Shown: piece after piece, positions 29,575 through 40,458 of the stretch
How positions within the stretch are numbered: position 1 is the stretch's first letter
Layout: each line of letters opens with the position of its first letter
From: Pseudo-nitzschia pungens
Taxonomy: Eukaryota; Bacillariophyta; Bacillariophyceae; Bacillariales; Bacillariaceae
Length of the DNA stretch: 64,000 nt
Reading direction: 5' to 3'
NCBI GenBank assembly: GCA_037355855.1
Contig: CM074758.1
Location: 6,731,001-6,795,000 of the forward strand
Translations under genes and position numbers: made by a program
Notes under the pieces: generated by a model
Databases searched by the model: none
The model's input: the letters and a program-made list of their open reading frames with translations, nothing else
What the model was told of the DNA's origin: nothing

Positions 29575-30309
29575 ACGCTTTCGTCGTGATTGAGATCATC
29601 GTCGCGCTTCGCTCTGATCGCCTTCCACGGCGTCGTCCTCACTGAAATCGTCGTTCTTCCTTAAACCGTCGTCGCTCTTCGCTTCAATTGTCTTCGTCGT
29701 CATTGAAATCGTCGTCGCTCTTTGCTCCGATAGCCTTTCTCTTCGTCGTCCTCCCTAAAATCGTCGTCGCTCTTCGCTCCGATAGCCTTCCTCTTCGTCG
29801 TCCTCCCTAAAATCGTTGTCATTGAAATCGTCGTTGCTCTTCATTCTGATCGTCTTCCTCTTCGATTGTCTTCATCGTCATTGAAATCTTCGTGGCTCTT
29901 CGCTCCAATAGCCTTTCTCTTCGTCGTCCTCCCTAAAATCGTAGTCGCTCTTCGCTCCGATAGCCTTCCTCTTCGTCGTCCTCCCTAAAATCGTTGTCAT
30001 TGAAATCGTCGTTGCTCTTCATTCTGATCGTCTTCCTCTTCGATTGTCTTCATCGTCATTGAAATCTTCGTGGCTCTTCGCTCCAATAGCCTTTCTCTTC
30101 GTCGTCCTCCCTAAAATCGTAGTCGCTCTTCGCTCCGATAGCCTTCCTCTTCGTCATCCTCCGTAAAATCGTTGTCATTGAAATCGTTGTTGCTCTTCAT
30201 TCCGATCGTCTTCCTCTTCGATTGTCTTCATCGTAATTGAAATCTTCGTCGCTCTTCGCTCCGATAACCTTCCTCTTCGTTGTCGCTCTTCGCTCCGATA
30301 GATCGCTCA
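29575..30309. repeat. 178-bp tandem repeat built from a ~43-bp CGTCGTC...GATCG-type unit
   Basis: Matching points at 29823, 30001 and 30179 give a 178-bp period over about three copies. Each copy contains shorter related units of the form GTCGTCCTCCCTAAAATCG, TCGCTCTTCGCTCCGATAGC. Related sequence occurs at 37370-37915 and, in reverse, at 55185-55372. It separates two genes lying tail to tail. Confidence 0.8.
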
Positions 30310-31488
30310 TCAAAATCCCCATCCCGAATCTGACTCCCAATCCGAATCCCATCCCGCACGCAAATCCTTTACCAAATCATCGTCAGCATCCTGCTCATAG
30401 AAATCCTGGTCAGACAAATCATCATCAGAATCTGAGCCCAAACCTGCATCCACAACCCAATCCTCATCAGAATCTGAGCCCGAACCGGCATCTGCATCAG
30501 AATCTGAGCCTGAACTGGCATCAGCATTCTCTGCGGCTTCAGCCTGTGCAAGAGCAGCAACTGCATCATCAAAGGCATCTAGGGCAGCGTCTCTGGCTGC
30601 CACAGCTTCGTCACCAGCTGCTTGGGTTGCCATTTCTTCCGCCTCTGCCTCATGCCTCTCATCCTGAGTGGCATTTTGATTCTCATCGATTTCTATCCAA
30701 CGGTCAAACGCTGCTTGCCACTCAGCCTGTCTTTGCGTGAGCTCTACTTGCGCTGCCTGCAAATTAACTTCGGCCGCACGTCTTGCTCTTCTGTGCTTGC
30801 CCCAATCAAGCAAGCAGAACACAAATGTTTCTGGACCACGACCTCCCCTTCCCATTCCGTACTTTCCATAAAATTCAGGATTCTTGGTGGCAAAACCAAT
30901 CTTATTTTCCAGACTGAAAACGGTACCTTCTTCATCTCTACCAAATTTGTCATAGTGAACACCGACTGGGTGTTGCACAAGTGTTGTTGAATTAAGGGAA
31001 CAAAACTGATACAAAATTTCACCAATGTCATTCGAACCGGCACGGGTCATGGCTTTCTTGTGGTTGAATGGCCGAAAGAATTTGTATCGCGAAAACAAAT
31101 CCTTGGAGATCGGCCCGATCTGTCCTCCATACTGAGGGTTGGAATATGCCCAATGAATGGGACGTCCTCTTCTGTTGATGTAAAACACACGTATTTTGTG
31201 CTGATCTGGAACAACGAAGGTTGCATTTCCCTTCCTAGGTGTAACACTCGGGTTTTCAAGCATCTGGAAGAGGGCTCGAGTTGGTCCTTTGTACACTCCG
31301 CTGCTACCCCCGGTGCGACTCCTTTCTATGTGGCTATTCTTTGTCATTTTCTGAAGTTCCCGAAACAAGGATCCAACATGCTTTTGGTTCATTTGAAGGG
31401 CATCACTTCCATGATAGAACCGAGCCAGTAGCAGGTTTTGTTTGTGTCCCAATTCAGGTGATTGAGAAAAACTGCCAACGATGATGGT
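30310..31488 (-). pseudogene. C-terminal part of a split minus-strand gene
   Basis: Open from the gypsy insertion point (31488) to a stop at 30310, about 390 codons. It begins IIVGSFSQSPELGHKQN, includes VFYINRRGRPIHWAYSNPQ and YGGQIGPISKDLFSRYKFF, then an Ala/Glu-rich helical, probably coiled-coil segment (AQVELTQRQAEWQAAFDRW), and an acidic Ser/Asp tail (SGSDSDADAGSGSDSDED). It joins the upstream fragment at 36501 exactly in frame once the element and one ATGGT are removed, giving 680 codons. I do not recognise the family. An apparent start further upstream is made from LTR sequence. Confidence 0.8.
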
Positions 31489-31796
31489 TGTTACATGCTG
31501 ACGTAGGTACCCTACGAGAGGCTCTAAATGATTATTGAATCCCGCATGTGCTCCAATACACAAGAATATATAAATAATATTCATGTACATATACTGAATA
31601 TCCAACGTACAAGAATACACATACAATTCAAACAAAGATTCAAATGACTCAACGAACAATATTCCATCATTCATTCCATACTCAAGAAATCATTCCCATC
31701 TCGTAAAGTATTCAACCATTCTCTTTTATAACACAATTTATTAATCATACCTCTTTAAAATACTCCTATCGCGTATTTCTACCTTAGAGTGTAACA
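31489..31796 (+). repeat. 5' LTR of gypsy element 2
   Basis: A 308-bp LTR starting TGTTACATGC and ending GAGTGTAACA, so its terminal six bases are inverted (TGTTAC/GTAACA). Repeated at 36195-36500. Confidence 0.92.
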
Positions 31797-31808
31797 CAGT
31801 AATTACTG
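31797..31808 (+). promoter_or_regulatory. Palindrome at the primer-site position of gypsy element 2
   Basis: CAGTAATTACTG begins at the first base after the LTR, exactly as in gypsy element 1, although the LTRs themselves are largely different. Confidence 0.6.
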
Positions 31809-32021
31809 TTTATCTTTTAAGTAGAAGACAGACAGGAACTCAGTACTGAATCCAAAACATCCTTTATCCTAAACAACAGGGATACAACGATACCCTGACA
31901 AGCAAAATCCTACAATCGAAACAAGAAAGAACCGATCGAACGAAATCTATGAACGATCGAAACAAGAACCTTCGAAACGCCGATACGAAACGACCGAACG
32001 CTCGGAATCGAATCAAGAACA

Positions 32022-32331
32022 ATGGCAGGACTTTACAGAGATCCACCAATCAACTACACTCCTTCCTTCAACAGGAGCAAGCCCAAAAGAACCAAGCTCT
32101 CCATTACACACGCCAATGGGAACACCGACAGCATGAAGATCCCTCTATTCACCGACAAAGGAGGTCTAGAAGAATTGCTCTTTGTTGAGGAAGCCTTTCG
32201 AAATGCAGCAAAGAATCTATCTCTTCCAGCAAGCAATTATTTAGGATACTTCAGCAGATGCCTCAATACAGACACTCAATCCAAGTGGAATGAAATGCTA
32301 CAGGATCCCCTGGATCCAGATGAATTACAAT
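32022..32331 (+). pseudogene. gag: Gag of gypsy element 2, 5' part
   Basis: MAGLYRDPPINYTPSF through IPLFTDKGGLEELLFVEEAF matches the N-terminus of gypsy 1 Gag with moderate divergence. It is cut at about 32331, where the LINE-derived insertion begins, and continues at about 34342. Confidence 0.85.
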
Positions 32332-34314
32332 TTGCGCGAAGCGCATTTTGTCGGACGTTCCGATGTTCCAGTACTAAAAATACGTAGATTTCTACACACA
32401 TTTACCATGCGATATCTCGCTCCCTTCTACACCCCCAATCACAATACCAGGACCTACACATACTAACAGCGACCTCCCGTCTTTGATTCTGCTATTTCTT
32501 CAGTTGCTCGATGCTTTGTTTGGTTGAGTTGGTTGCCTATTCACCACTCGCCGGACGATCGATCGGCAACAGCGGCAGCATCAGCAGCACCAAAACCGAC
32601 ACATAATTTTCTACAGCACCTCCAGTACAGATTCTACAGCGATTCACCACTAATTTTCGTTGTACTGCTTCGATCTGTTTCGCAGCTCCATTCCAAGGCC
32701 CCTAAGTATATCTTATACTTAATGTTCTACACTGTTTCCAAGCTGCTTAAGTGATTCTCACTTAATGTTCTACATTCTTCGAAGTTCCTTGCTGAGTCCT
32801 CTTAAGTCTTTTCAAGTCGAAGTTCACGAACAGCCCCTTCCACTGTAGGAATCTTTCTACAAGAAATATAGCTGTCATCTGTTTTCAAGTCCATTGCCCT
32901 GCTGGACTATAAGTGTTTTCACTTATGGTCCTACTGTTTTCTGACCCAAGCCCCAAAGCCGCTAAGTACAGCTCGCTTAAGGATCGACTACCTACATATA
33001 CCTCCCAGATGTACTGTATAAATGTCATCTGTTTCCAAGTCTACTGCCCTGCTGGACCCTAAGTGTTTTCGCTTATGGTCCTACTATTTCCTGACCCAAG
33101 CCCCAAAGCCACTAAGTACAGTTTGCTTAAGGCTCTACCACCTACATAACCCTCTCAGGTGTACAGTATAACTGTCATCTGTTTTCAAGTCTACTGCCCT
33201 GCTGGACCATAGTGTTTTCGCTTATGGTCCTACTGTTTCTTGACCCAAGCTCCAAAGCCGCTAAGTACAGCTCGCTTAAGGCTCTACCATCTACATATAC
33301 CTCTCAGGTGCACCGTATAAATGTCATCTGTTTTCAAGTCTACTGCCCTGATGGACCATAAGTGTTTTTGCTTAAGGTCATACTGTTTTCTCACCCAAGC
33401 CCCAAAGCCGCTAAGTACAGCTTGCTTAAGGCTCTCCTACCTACATAACCCTCTCAGATGCACACTTCAACTGTCATCTGTTTTCAAGTCTACTGCCCTG
33501 CTGGACCATAATTGTTTTCGATTATGGACCTACTGTTTTTCTGACCCAAGCCCCAAAGTCGCTTAGTACATGTTACTTAACGCTCCACCACCAACACATA
33601 CCCCTCCAGTTCACAGTATAGCTGATACCTGTTTTCAAGCCTACAGCCCTGATGGTCCATAAGTGTTATCACTTAGAGCCCCATGTTTCCAAGCTACTAC
33701 AGGAGAGCAAGTTCAAGTTCGAACAGAAGGCCAGCTGTTACGAATTTGAACTTGGTAGTAGGCTCCACCGCCTCTAGGACAGCTGTTACGAATTTGGTAG
33801 TAGGCTCCGTACTATCTGTACCATACAGTGGTAAGGAATGTGTTTGGGGCACTCGCATTACTGATGCTGCAATACAGCATGCAGAGACCAGTTTTGCTTG
33901 CGTCAGCTGACCACTTGCATTACTGATACTATGTATCTGAGGAAGGGTTTTGCTTGTGTTAGCTGACCACTTCTAGCGTTACTGATGCTGTACAGCAGCA
34001 TTCAAGGGACAGTTTTACTTGTGTTTTTCCCTTTCATATTCTTGTTACCTGTCTCTTGTACGCTCTGCAACAGCAGTGTCTGTTGTGCTTTGGACTGGTT
34101 TGTTTTTTCCTGATTGTTTCCAAGGTTTGTTTGCAAAATCGTCGTTTTTACAACTTGGAGCATAAACTCTCTTTGATTGAGGCGACGCGTCGTTCTACAA
34201 CTTGGGGCCTAACCTCTCTTCGATTGAGGCGACGATAAAGTCTGGTTACAGACTGAGTAGCTTTTAACCACCTTCGGTGGATTTTCCTACTTAAATAAGT
34301 ATATTATTATTATT
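32332..34314 (+). mobile_element. Non-autonomous LINE-derived insertion
   Basis: It is bounded by a ~26-bp duplication, ATCCCCTGGATCCAGATGAA followed by TTACAAT on the left (32305-32331) and TTCCAAT on the right (34315-34341). It ends in a (TTA/ATT)n tail, as expected for target-primed insertion. Its first ~65 bp match the reverse complement of 7165-7236, the 5' end of the left-hand LINE. 32640-33680 carries the same irregular CTGTTTTCAAG and CTAAGTGTTTTCGCTTATGG repeats. There is no ORF1, ORF2 or 34-bp array. Near the 3' end AACCACCTTCGGTGGATT folds into a 5-bp stem with a 3-base loop. Confidence 0.85.
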
Positions 34315-34341
34315 ATCCCCTGGATCCAGATGAATTCCAAT

Positions 34342-36194
34342 ATGAAGAAAGCGTCGAAGGATATGAACAAGCAATCATTGACTTTATCAAGCAATTCTGC
34401 AATGCGATAGACGCCAAAGATATCATGCATACATACCTTCGAAGCTCCGAATGCAAGAAACCAAGTAGTGTCTCATGCAAAGACCATGCAGACCGAATGC
34501 AAATCCTCTTCAAGTACACTCGAAGACTCCAAGGCCACAGCGCCGACTTGTAACCAATAGAAGCAAAGACCATCCTGCTACACATCTTTCCAAGCAAATG
34601 GATCAACAGCTATGGTCTAATCCACCAAGGAATCCAAGAAGAGACCACTGTGCAGTTTATCGTGGATCATATGAGCTGTTTAGAACGTCAAGCAAAAAGA
34701 GAATCAACCAAGTCCGATCAAAATAACTCTGATTCGGACGCCAAAAGCAATAACAACAGCTCTGATACGGACGCTGACAGCGCCGATAGCAACAGCTCTA
34801 ATTCAGACAGTGACAGCAACGCTGACTCTGAAGAAGAAGAACAAGATCAAGAGCCAGCCAATGGCAAAAATTAACATAATAATCCATGCAGGATTCCGGG
34901 ACACGACCACGATTGGTCCGAATGCCCAAAGAACAGATATTCCAAAAGGAACCAAAGCAGCAACAACAGCACTGCTACGACTCCTAGCACTGAAAATGGA
35001 AGCACTGCTGCTTCAACGGAATCGCTCCAAGCACACATCAGGCAAGCAGTAGAATCCTATTGCATGCAACATGGAGGCCGAGTCGAAAGACAATCTGATG
35101 GCAGTCTCCGATGGCAACCATAGCCACTCAAACAAACAACAATATACAAGGATCACTGTATCCAGCACCGTGCCTTCGACTCCCCTGGAGCCGAATGCCA
35201 GCTCAGCCCTGCTGACTGGGAAGACGCATGGAGGAGAACTCCCAAAGAACAGAAGGGAAGGAACCTACAGAGATGAGCCCTGTTGCAAACAAACTGTTCG
35301 AACTAAATCAATGCGCTCAGTCCGATCCACAGTGACGGCAACAACAATCAACCAAATAACAAAACAATAAACAGATTCAATGGCAAATAGACAAACGCAA
35401 AGCGATCTGGACGCAGATCAACTTGCAAGGGGACAGACGCTTAACGCCATGAATCAATCAATCGAATCGAATTAGATTATATCGATATCGATAAAAGGGT
35501 ACAGCAGCAACAACAAGGCCAACCTTGTTCAGGACAAACAAACAGTCCACAGGGAGCTCTAGATAATCAACAAGAGCAATCCCACAAAAATTATATTCTA
35601 CACCCACAGAGGTGCTCTGGAGTTACGAAAATCCGAACCTCCAGTTGACTGCTGCAAATAACACCCAAAAATGAAAGCCCGGCAAAGTATACGGCAAATC
35701 GCAATTGACTTTGAACGCAATCAATACAAAACTAACAATGCGTCCCTTCTCTGCTTGAACAAATCGCAGATACGGCAAGCAACTCATCCAACGCTCCGGC
35801 TTTTCACCTACCTAAACTCCGAATTCAACATCAGGAGGTGTTTTTATGCCTACGAAGAGCAATCACTTTCAAATCCACCTATTTTCAAATCAGCTGGTGC
35901 ATCACAGTTGGGGGAGGAAAAGAATTTTCTTCGACTCTTTTTGCTATTTTTAGCATGTCATTATGACCCTTCTCACGAACAAGAAACAAATCTTCGATTT
36001 TTTGAGTATCACAAAGAACCTTCTTCAATCCCACTTCGATCTACATTACCATATATCTTCAGAATATTTGAAATGGCATATATCATCTTCAACCGGTTCT
36101 CCGAACAAGCATATCTCTTTTCCATCGATACTACTCAACTGCGAACCTATACTATCGAACCACATGCAAACTTCACCTAATCATTGGGGAACTA
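34342..36194 (+). pseudogene. Remainder of gypsy element 2: gag 3' part and a pol remnant
   Basis: Gag resumes with QYEESVEGYEQAI, DAKDIMHTYLRSSECK and TTVQFIVDHMSCLER, passes internal stops, reaches the knuckle near 34883-34930 and ends GSLRWQP at a UAG (35121-35123), the position where gypsy element 1 has UGA. The next ~150 bp still match the start of gypsy 1 pol in a shifted frame (PNASSALLTGKTHGGELP). From about 35300 to the LTR no protease, RT or integrase motif is seen. A 169-codon open frame at 35671-36180 is not recognised. Confidence 0.75.
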
Positions 36195-36500
36195 TGTTAC
36201 ATGCTGACGTAGGTACCCTACGAGAGGCTCTAAATGATTATTGAATCCCGCATGTGCTCCAATACACAAGAATATATATAATATTCATGTACATATACTG
36301 AATATCCAACGTACAAGAATACACATACAATTCAAACAAAGATTCAAATGACTCAACAAACAATATTCGATCATTCATTCCATACTCAAGAAATCATTCC
36401 CATCTCGTAAAGTATTCAACCATTCTCTTTTATAACACAATTTATTAATCATACCTCTTTAAAATACTCCTATCGCGTATTTCTACCTTAGAGTGTAACA
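36195..36500 (+). repeat. 3' LTR of gypsy element 2
   Basis: A 306-bp copy of the 5' LTR ending GAGTGTAACA, followed by ATGGT. A 2-bp indel in an AT run and a few substitutions separate it from the 5' copy. Confidence 0.92.
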
Positions 36501-37369
36501 ATGGTAACATCACATTCTTCCCAACGATCCTGAACCGAAAACACCCTGGAGTCACTGAGAGATTGCACTGTATATCCCGTACTATTATCAATGGCTTTTG
36601 CACATGTAGTACCATGCACTACAATGAGTTGCACCCGGTATGTTCTCTTTTTATTCGGATTGGCTATGTCGGGACACTCGACATCGACCACATTTACCTT
36701 TGTTTGTACCACGTCGGAACTGGTAAGTTTGTAGGGTGTAACATCCATTGCTGCAGCTTCTCTAGCAAGATTGTACCCCACAACAAAATGTTTCACTCCA
36801 GCAAGGTTTGGCTCCTTCCCAATTCCATGGCAATCGATTACATTTTCCGAGATAAGGGGAGTGTCGATCATCACATTGTACTCTGGTAAAACGATGTAAC
36901 CATCATACCTAAGCTGCACTTGTCTGCTTTTGACTTTGATGAAATAACGGTGGGACCTCATAACCTCCTCCTTTTGGTTATCAAAAATGCAGCCGTGACA
37001 GACTGAAACCTGACTCTGGTTGTTAATCAATGCATTTTTCATCTGTTGGATTCCATCTGGCATATTGATGCTATCACTTGTCCTTTTTTCTATGAGTCTA
37101 AAAATAGACCTCAGGCATTTCCTGCATGAAAATTTGTTACACCTTGTGCAAACAATGCCATCAGAGGTGCGACGACAGTTTCTACTGCCCTTCTTCCCCC
37201 TTGTACTTGCCTGCGTCAACGTCGCTATGCAACCCAAATTGCACCAGCACGAGTTGTCCTTGCTCTTCTGCTCATCCTTTCTCTTGAACCTCTCCTCCCT
37301 GATCTGCTTGTTTTCAACAAGGTCAGTCCCAATCTTTTTCTTCCTTTTGTTACGCGTGGAACGTGTCAT
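36501..37369 (-). pseudogene. N-terminal part of a split minus-strand gene
   Basis: It starts MTRSTRNKRKKKIG at 37369 and is open to the gypsy 2 insertion. A basic N-terminus is followed by a Cys-rich block (CWCNLGC, then GIVCTRCNKFSCRKCL, and later VCHGC) that probably binds zinc. A globular region includes VQLRYDGYIVLPEYNVMIDT and GVKHFVVGYNLAREAAAMD. Fragment lengths 869 and 1,179 minus one 5-bp duplication give 2,043 bases, 681 codons with the stop, so the gene was intact when the element inserted. The family is not recognised; a transposon or host gene are both possible. Confidence 0.8.
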
Positions 37370-37915
37370 TCTTTTCGATTGTCTTCGTTGTCCTTGAAAT
37401 CGTCGTTGCTCTTTGTTTCGATCGTCTTCGTTGTCCTAGAAATCGTCGTCAGCTCTTTGCTTCGATCCGCTTCGTCGTCGTCCCTGAGATCGTCGTTGCT
37501 CTTTGCTTCGATCGTCGTCGTCGCTCTTCTCTTCGATCGTCTCCGTTGTCCTAGAAATGGTCGTCGGTCTTTGCTTCGATCGTCTTCGTCGTCGTCCCTG
37601 AAATCGTCGATGCTTTTCGCTTTGATCGTCGTCGTCGCTCTTCTCTTCGTTCGTCGTCCTTGAAATTTTTTGTCGCGTTTCGTTTCGATCGTCTTTGTCA
37701 TCGTCCTTGAAACCGTCCATGCTCTTCACTTCGATCGTCCTCGTCTTCCTCAAAATCGTCGTTGCTCTTCGCTTCGATCGTCTTCGTGGTCCTTGAAATT
37801 GTCGTCGCGCTTCGTTTCGATCGTCTTGGTCGTCGTCCTTGAAATCGTCGCCGCTCTTCAAAAATAGTCGTTGTTTCGCCGCTCTTCAAAAATAGTCGTT
37901 GTTTCGATTCGAATT
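37370..37915. repeat. CGTCGTC/GATCG-rich minisatellite next to the split minus-strand gene
   Basis: Degenerate units of about 42-45 bp with TTCGATCGTCTTCGTCGTC and CTTGAAATCGTCGTTGCTC. Read on the minus strand, unit length near a multiple of three gives open frames with SKRRATTI, EAKSNDDF and DDDEDDR; these look like a by-product of the repeat, not a gene. Confidence 0.75.
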
Positions 37916-38049
37916 CGATTAAGCAGTGGATAGGTGTGAAAAATGTTAGTACTAGTAATGAGTCTAAATCAAACATGCAGGATACACCTACATATTAAAA
38001 GCAGAAAATACGAGAATATTTTTAGGAAACTATGCATACCTTTTCCGAT

Positions 38050-38560
38050 CGTTCCGGTTATCGTCGTCGGTCCTCTTTGTTCCGATCGTCGTCGTCGTCC
38101 CTCTTGGCTCTGATATCTCCTGTGTGAATGTACAAAATAAAGAACAGGCGGTTAGTCGTCATTATTGTTCCGGTTGTCATCGTCGTCTCTCTCTGTCCCC
38201 ATCGGTATTGAATTACAGTACCTTTTATTGTCGTCGTCCCGCTTTGTTCCGATTGTCGTCGTCGTCCCTCTTGGCTCTGATATCTCCTGTGTGAATGTAC
38301 AAAATAAAGAACAGGCGGTTAGTCGTCATTATCGTTCCGGTTGTCATTGTCGTCTCTCTCTGTCCCCATCGGTATTGAATTACAGTACCTTTTATTGTCG
38401 TCGTCCCGCTTTGTTCCGATCGTCGTCGTCGTCCCTCTTGGCTCCGATATCTCCTGTGTGAATGTACAAAATAAAGAACAGGCGGTTAGTCATCATCGTC
38501 GTCCCGGTCGTCATCGTTGTCTCTCTCTCTGTCCCAATCGGTATTCAATCACAGTACCTT
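38050..38560. repeat. 167-bp satellite, about three copies
   Basis: The landmark CTCTTGGCTC(T/C)GATATCTC starts at 38101, 38268 and 38435, giving a constant 167-bp period. Units include GTGAATGTACAAAATAAAGA and a GTCGTCGTC stretch related to the neighbouring minisatellite. Confidence 0.85.
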
Positions 38561-39180
38561 TTAGTAGTGTCTTCGGTCTTTGTTGTTCTGATCGTCGTCG
38601 TCCTCTGCAGGTTCATTCGCGCGTCGTACTCGTAGATATCTGGGTAAGCCAGGTGACTCAAGGTCTGCAGCCCACCCAATCTTGATAACAAAAGATAACA
38701 GCAAGGATTTCAAGGGTGATCAGTCCTTTACTTTCTTTGCCATTTGTCTCTCCAAGATGGTACCAAGCGCCTTGCTCCCACTTTAAACTGGTCCGGCCAG
38801 AAAATTCCAACGCCAAAACGAAATCGAAAATGAAAATGAAAATAATGACACATCCCGTAGGAGGGAGTTGTGGGGCGGAAAATACACACCACGATGATGA
38901 CATACTTTCAGTAGTCTACAGTACCGGGTGTACAGACTGAGTGAAAAAATGACATCTGTGTACGTAACTTCCAGTAGGAACTCTACATGCTGAGCAATAC
39001 AACAAAAAATGACTGGTGTGTAGAGGCTCGTACGCAGGGGATGTGTAGGTTTCCAGTACTGTGTACACCGTATGTACGGTACTGGTACAAATCTTTTGGC
39101 GCAAAGTGGTGGTTGGTTGTCCAGGGTTGGTATTTATGGTAACCTTAGCACTGTACGCAGGGGATGTGTAGGTTTCCAGT
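38561..39180. other. Gene-free stretch with paired direct repeats
   Basis: No coding signal is seen. GTACGCAGGGGATGTGTAGG and the TTTCCAGTACT that follows it occur near 39031 and 39154. GTACGGTACTGGTACAAATC and the TTTTGGCGC that follows it occur near 39074 and again inside the next satellite near 39421. Confidence 0.6.
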
Positions 39181-39715
39181 ACTAGCACTAGGCTATAATA
39201 TTATTTGCTAGCAACATATTGGTGCCCAGTGTATGTTGTTAGCACTAGGCTGTAATATTATTTGCTAGCATCGTAATAGTGCCCACTCTATGTTGCTAGG
39301 AGTAGGCTGTAATAATATTTGCTAGCATCATAATAGTGCCCACTGTATTTTGCTAGCGCTAGGCGGTAATATTATTTACTAGCATCATAATAGTGCGCTG
39401 TAATATTATTTGCTAGCATCGTACGGTACTGGTACAAATCTTTTGGCGCGAAGTGCTGGTGGTTGGTTGTCCCGGTTTGGTATGTATGACAGCATCATAC
39501 TAGTCCCCACTGCTTTATGTTGCTAGCATTAGGCTGTAACATTATTTACTAGCATCATAATAGTGCCGACTGTATGTTGCTATCAGTAGGCTGTAATGTT
39601 ATTTGCTAGCATCATAATAGTGCCCACTGTATGCTGCTAGCAGTAAGCTTTAATATTATTTGCTAGCATCATAATAGTGCCGACTGTATGTTGCTAGTAG
39701 CAGTAAGGCATCATT
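39181..39715. repeat. 57-bp satellite, about eight degenerate copies
   Basis: The unit runs GCTAGCATCATAATAGTGCC, then CACTGTATGTTGCTAG, then CAGTAGGCTGTAATATTATT. Spacing is about 57 bp with truncated units and one interruption near 39418-39490. Confidence 0.8.
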
Positions 39716-40254
39716 ATCACCTTCTTGTGCTACGTGTACATACTAGTAGTGCTGTGGGTAGCACCAACCAGTGCCTGATATTAGTATTAGTAGCAAAATA
39801 ATATTGCCTGATATTACTACTAGTAGCAAAATAATAGCGCAGGTGCTACAAGCCTCTTTGATGTTAGTAGAAGCTAAATAATAGTGTGTTAAGCCTGTAT
39901 GCTACTAGTGCCCATGGGTGTATGCCAAGCCTGTATGCTAAGCCTGTATACTAAGTCTGTATGCTAAGCCTGTATGGAGATTAGCACCCCCTATGACATA
40001 TAATAAGCCTGTATGCGAAGCCTGTATACTACTAGTGCCCATTCCCATTATTGGATGGTGCGACTACGGTACATTTTAATACGATGCCAACAGAAAGTGG
40101 TGGAAGTAACATTGATTTCTTTGCAAACCAATACTGTTACTCCTATTATTATTATTACTCCCTAAACAAAACCTTGCCCACGACGCATGACCAACCCTTG
40201 ACTGTTAGTAATGCCTATGGACAACGGTTTTTTTTCAGTTTCCAAATTATTCAG
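39716..40254. other. Gene-free stretch with short AAGCCTGTATGCT repeats
   Basis: Between 39890 and 40030 the 13-14-base unit AAGCCTGTATGCT/A occurs about seven times. The remainder, to the CAG at 40252-40254, shows nothing supported, apart from a T-rich tract ending CAG near 40229-40237 that could be a splice acceptor. Confidence 0.5.
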
Positions 40255-40457
40255 GAACATTATGGAAAAAAAAACGTTTCTGGAAAATTCCCACTACTCT
40301 CAAAAAAATCTTAGGGCAATAAGAACGCCTCTTCTATATTTTTAATTATTCTGAGCGACCATAATTTAACGGTCATAAACCGAAATCTTTGTCCTCAAAA
40401 AACGATTGTCCTCAAAAAGTTTCCTCAACGATTTTGTCCTCAACAGACTGTCCTCAT
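40255..40457. mobile_element. Hairpin element copy 2, left piece
   Basis: It begins GAACATTATGG after CAG (40252-40254) and corresponds to the reverse complement of the right arm of copy 1. It is cut by the copia element 2 insertion inside its GTCCTCAA array and resumes at 49150. Confidence 0.88.
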
Positions 40458-40458
40458 A

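Larger units (their letters stand above)
31489..36500 (+). mobile_element. Ty3/gypsy retrotransposon 2, decayed
   Basis: It is flanked by ATGGT at 31484-31488 and 36501-36505, with ~307-bp LTRs. Gag is related to gypsy element 1 (same start, same PCRIPGHDHDWSECP knuckle) but has stops and frame changes, and most of pol is missing. A 2-kb LINE-derived insertion interrupts gag. The LTRs differ by about four changes including a 2-bp indel. It cannot encode its own enzymes. Confidence 0.92.

Noticed and set aside
30310..31674. ATG at 31674 as the start of the minus-strand protein
   Set aside because: That start and the next ~62 codons are LTR sequence of gypsy element 2; the true upstream coding sequence is at 36501-37369.
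37436..37861. A 141-codon minus-strand frame rich in Arg/Asp/Lys as a gene
   Set aside because: It lies wholly within a minisatellite whose unit length keeps frames open; composition follows the repeat.
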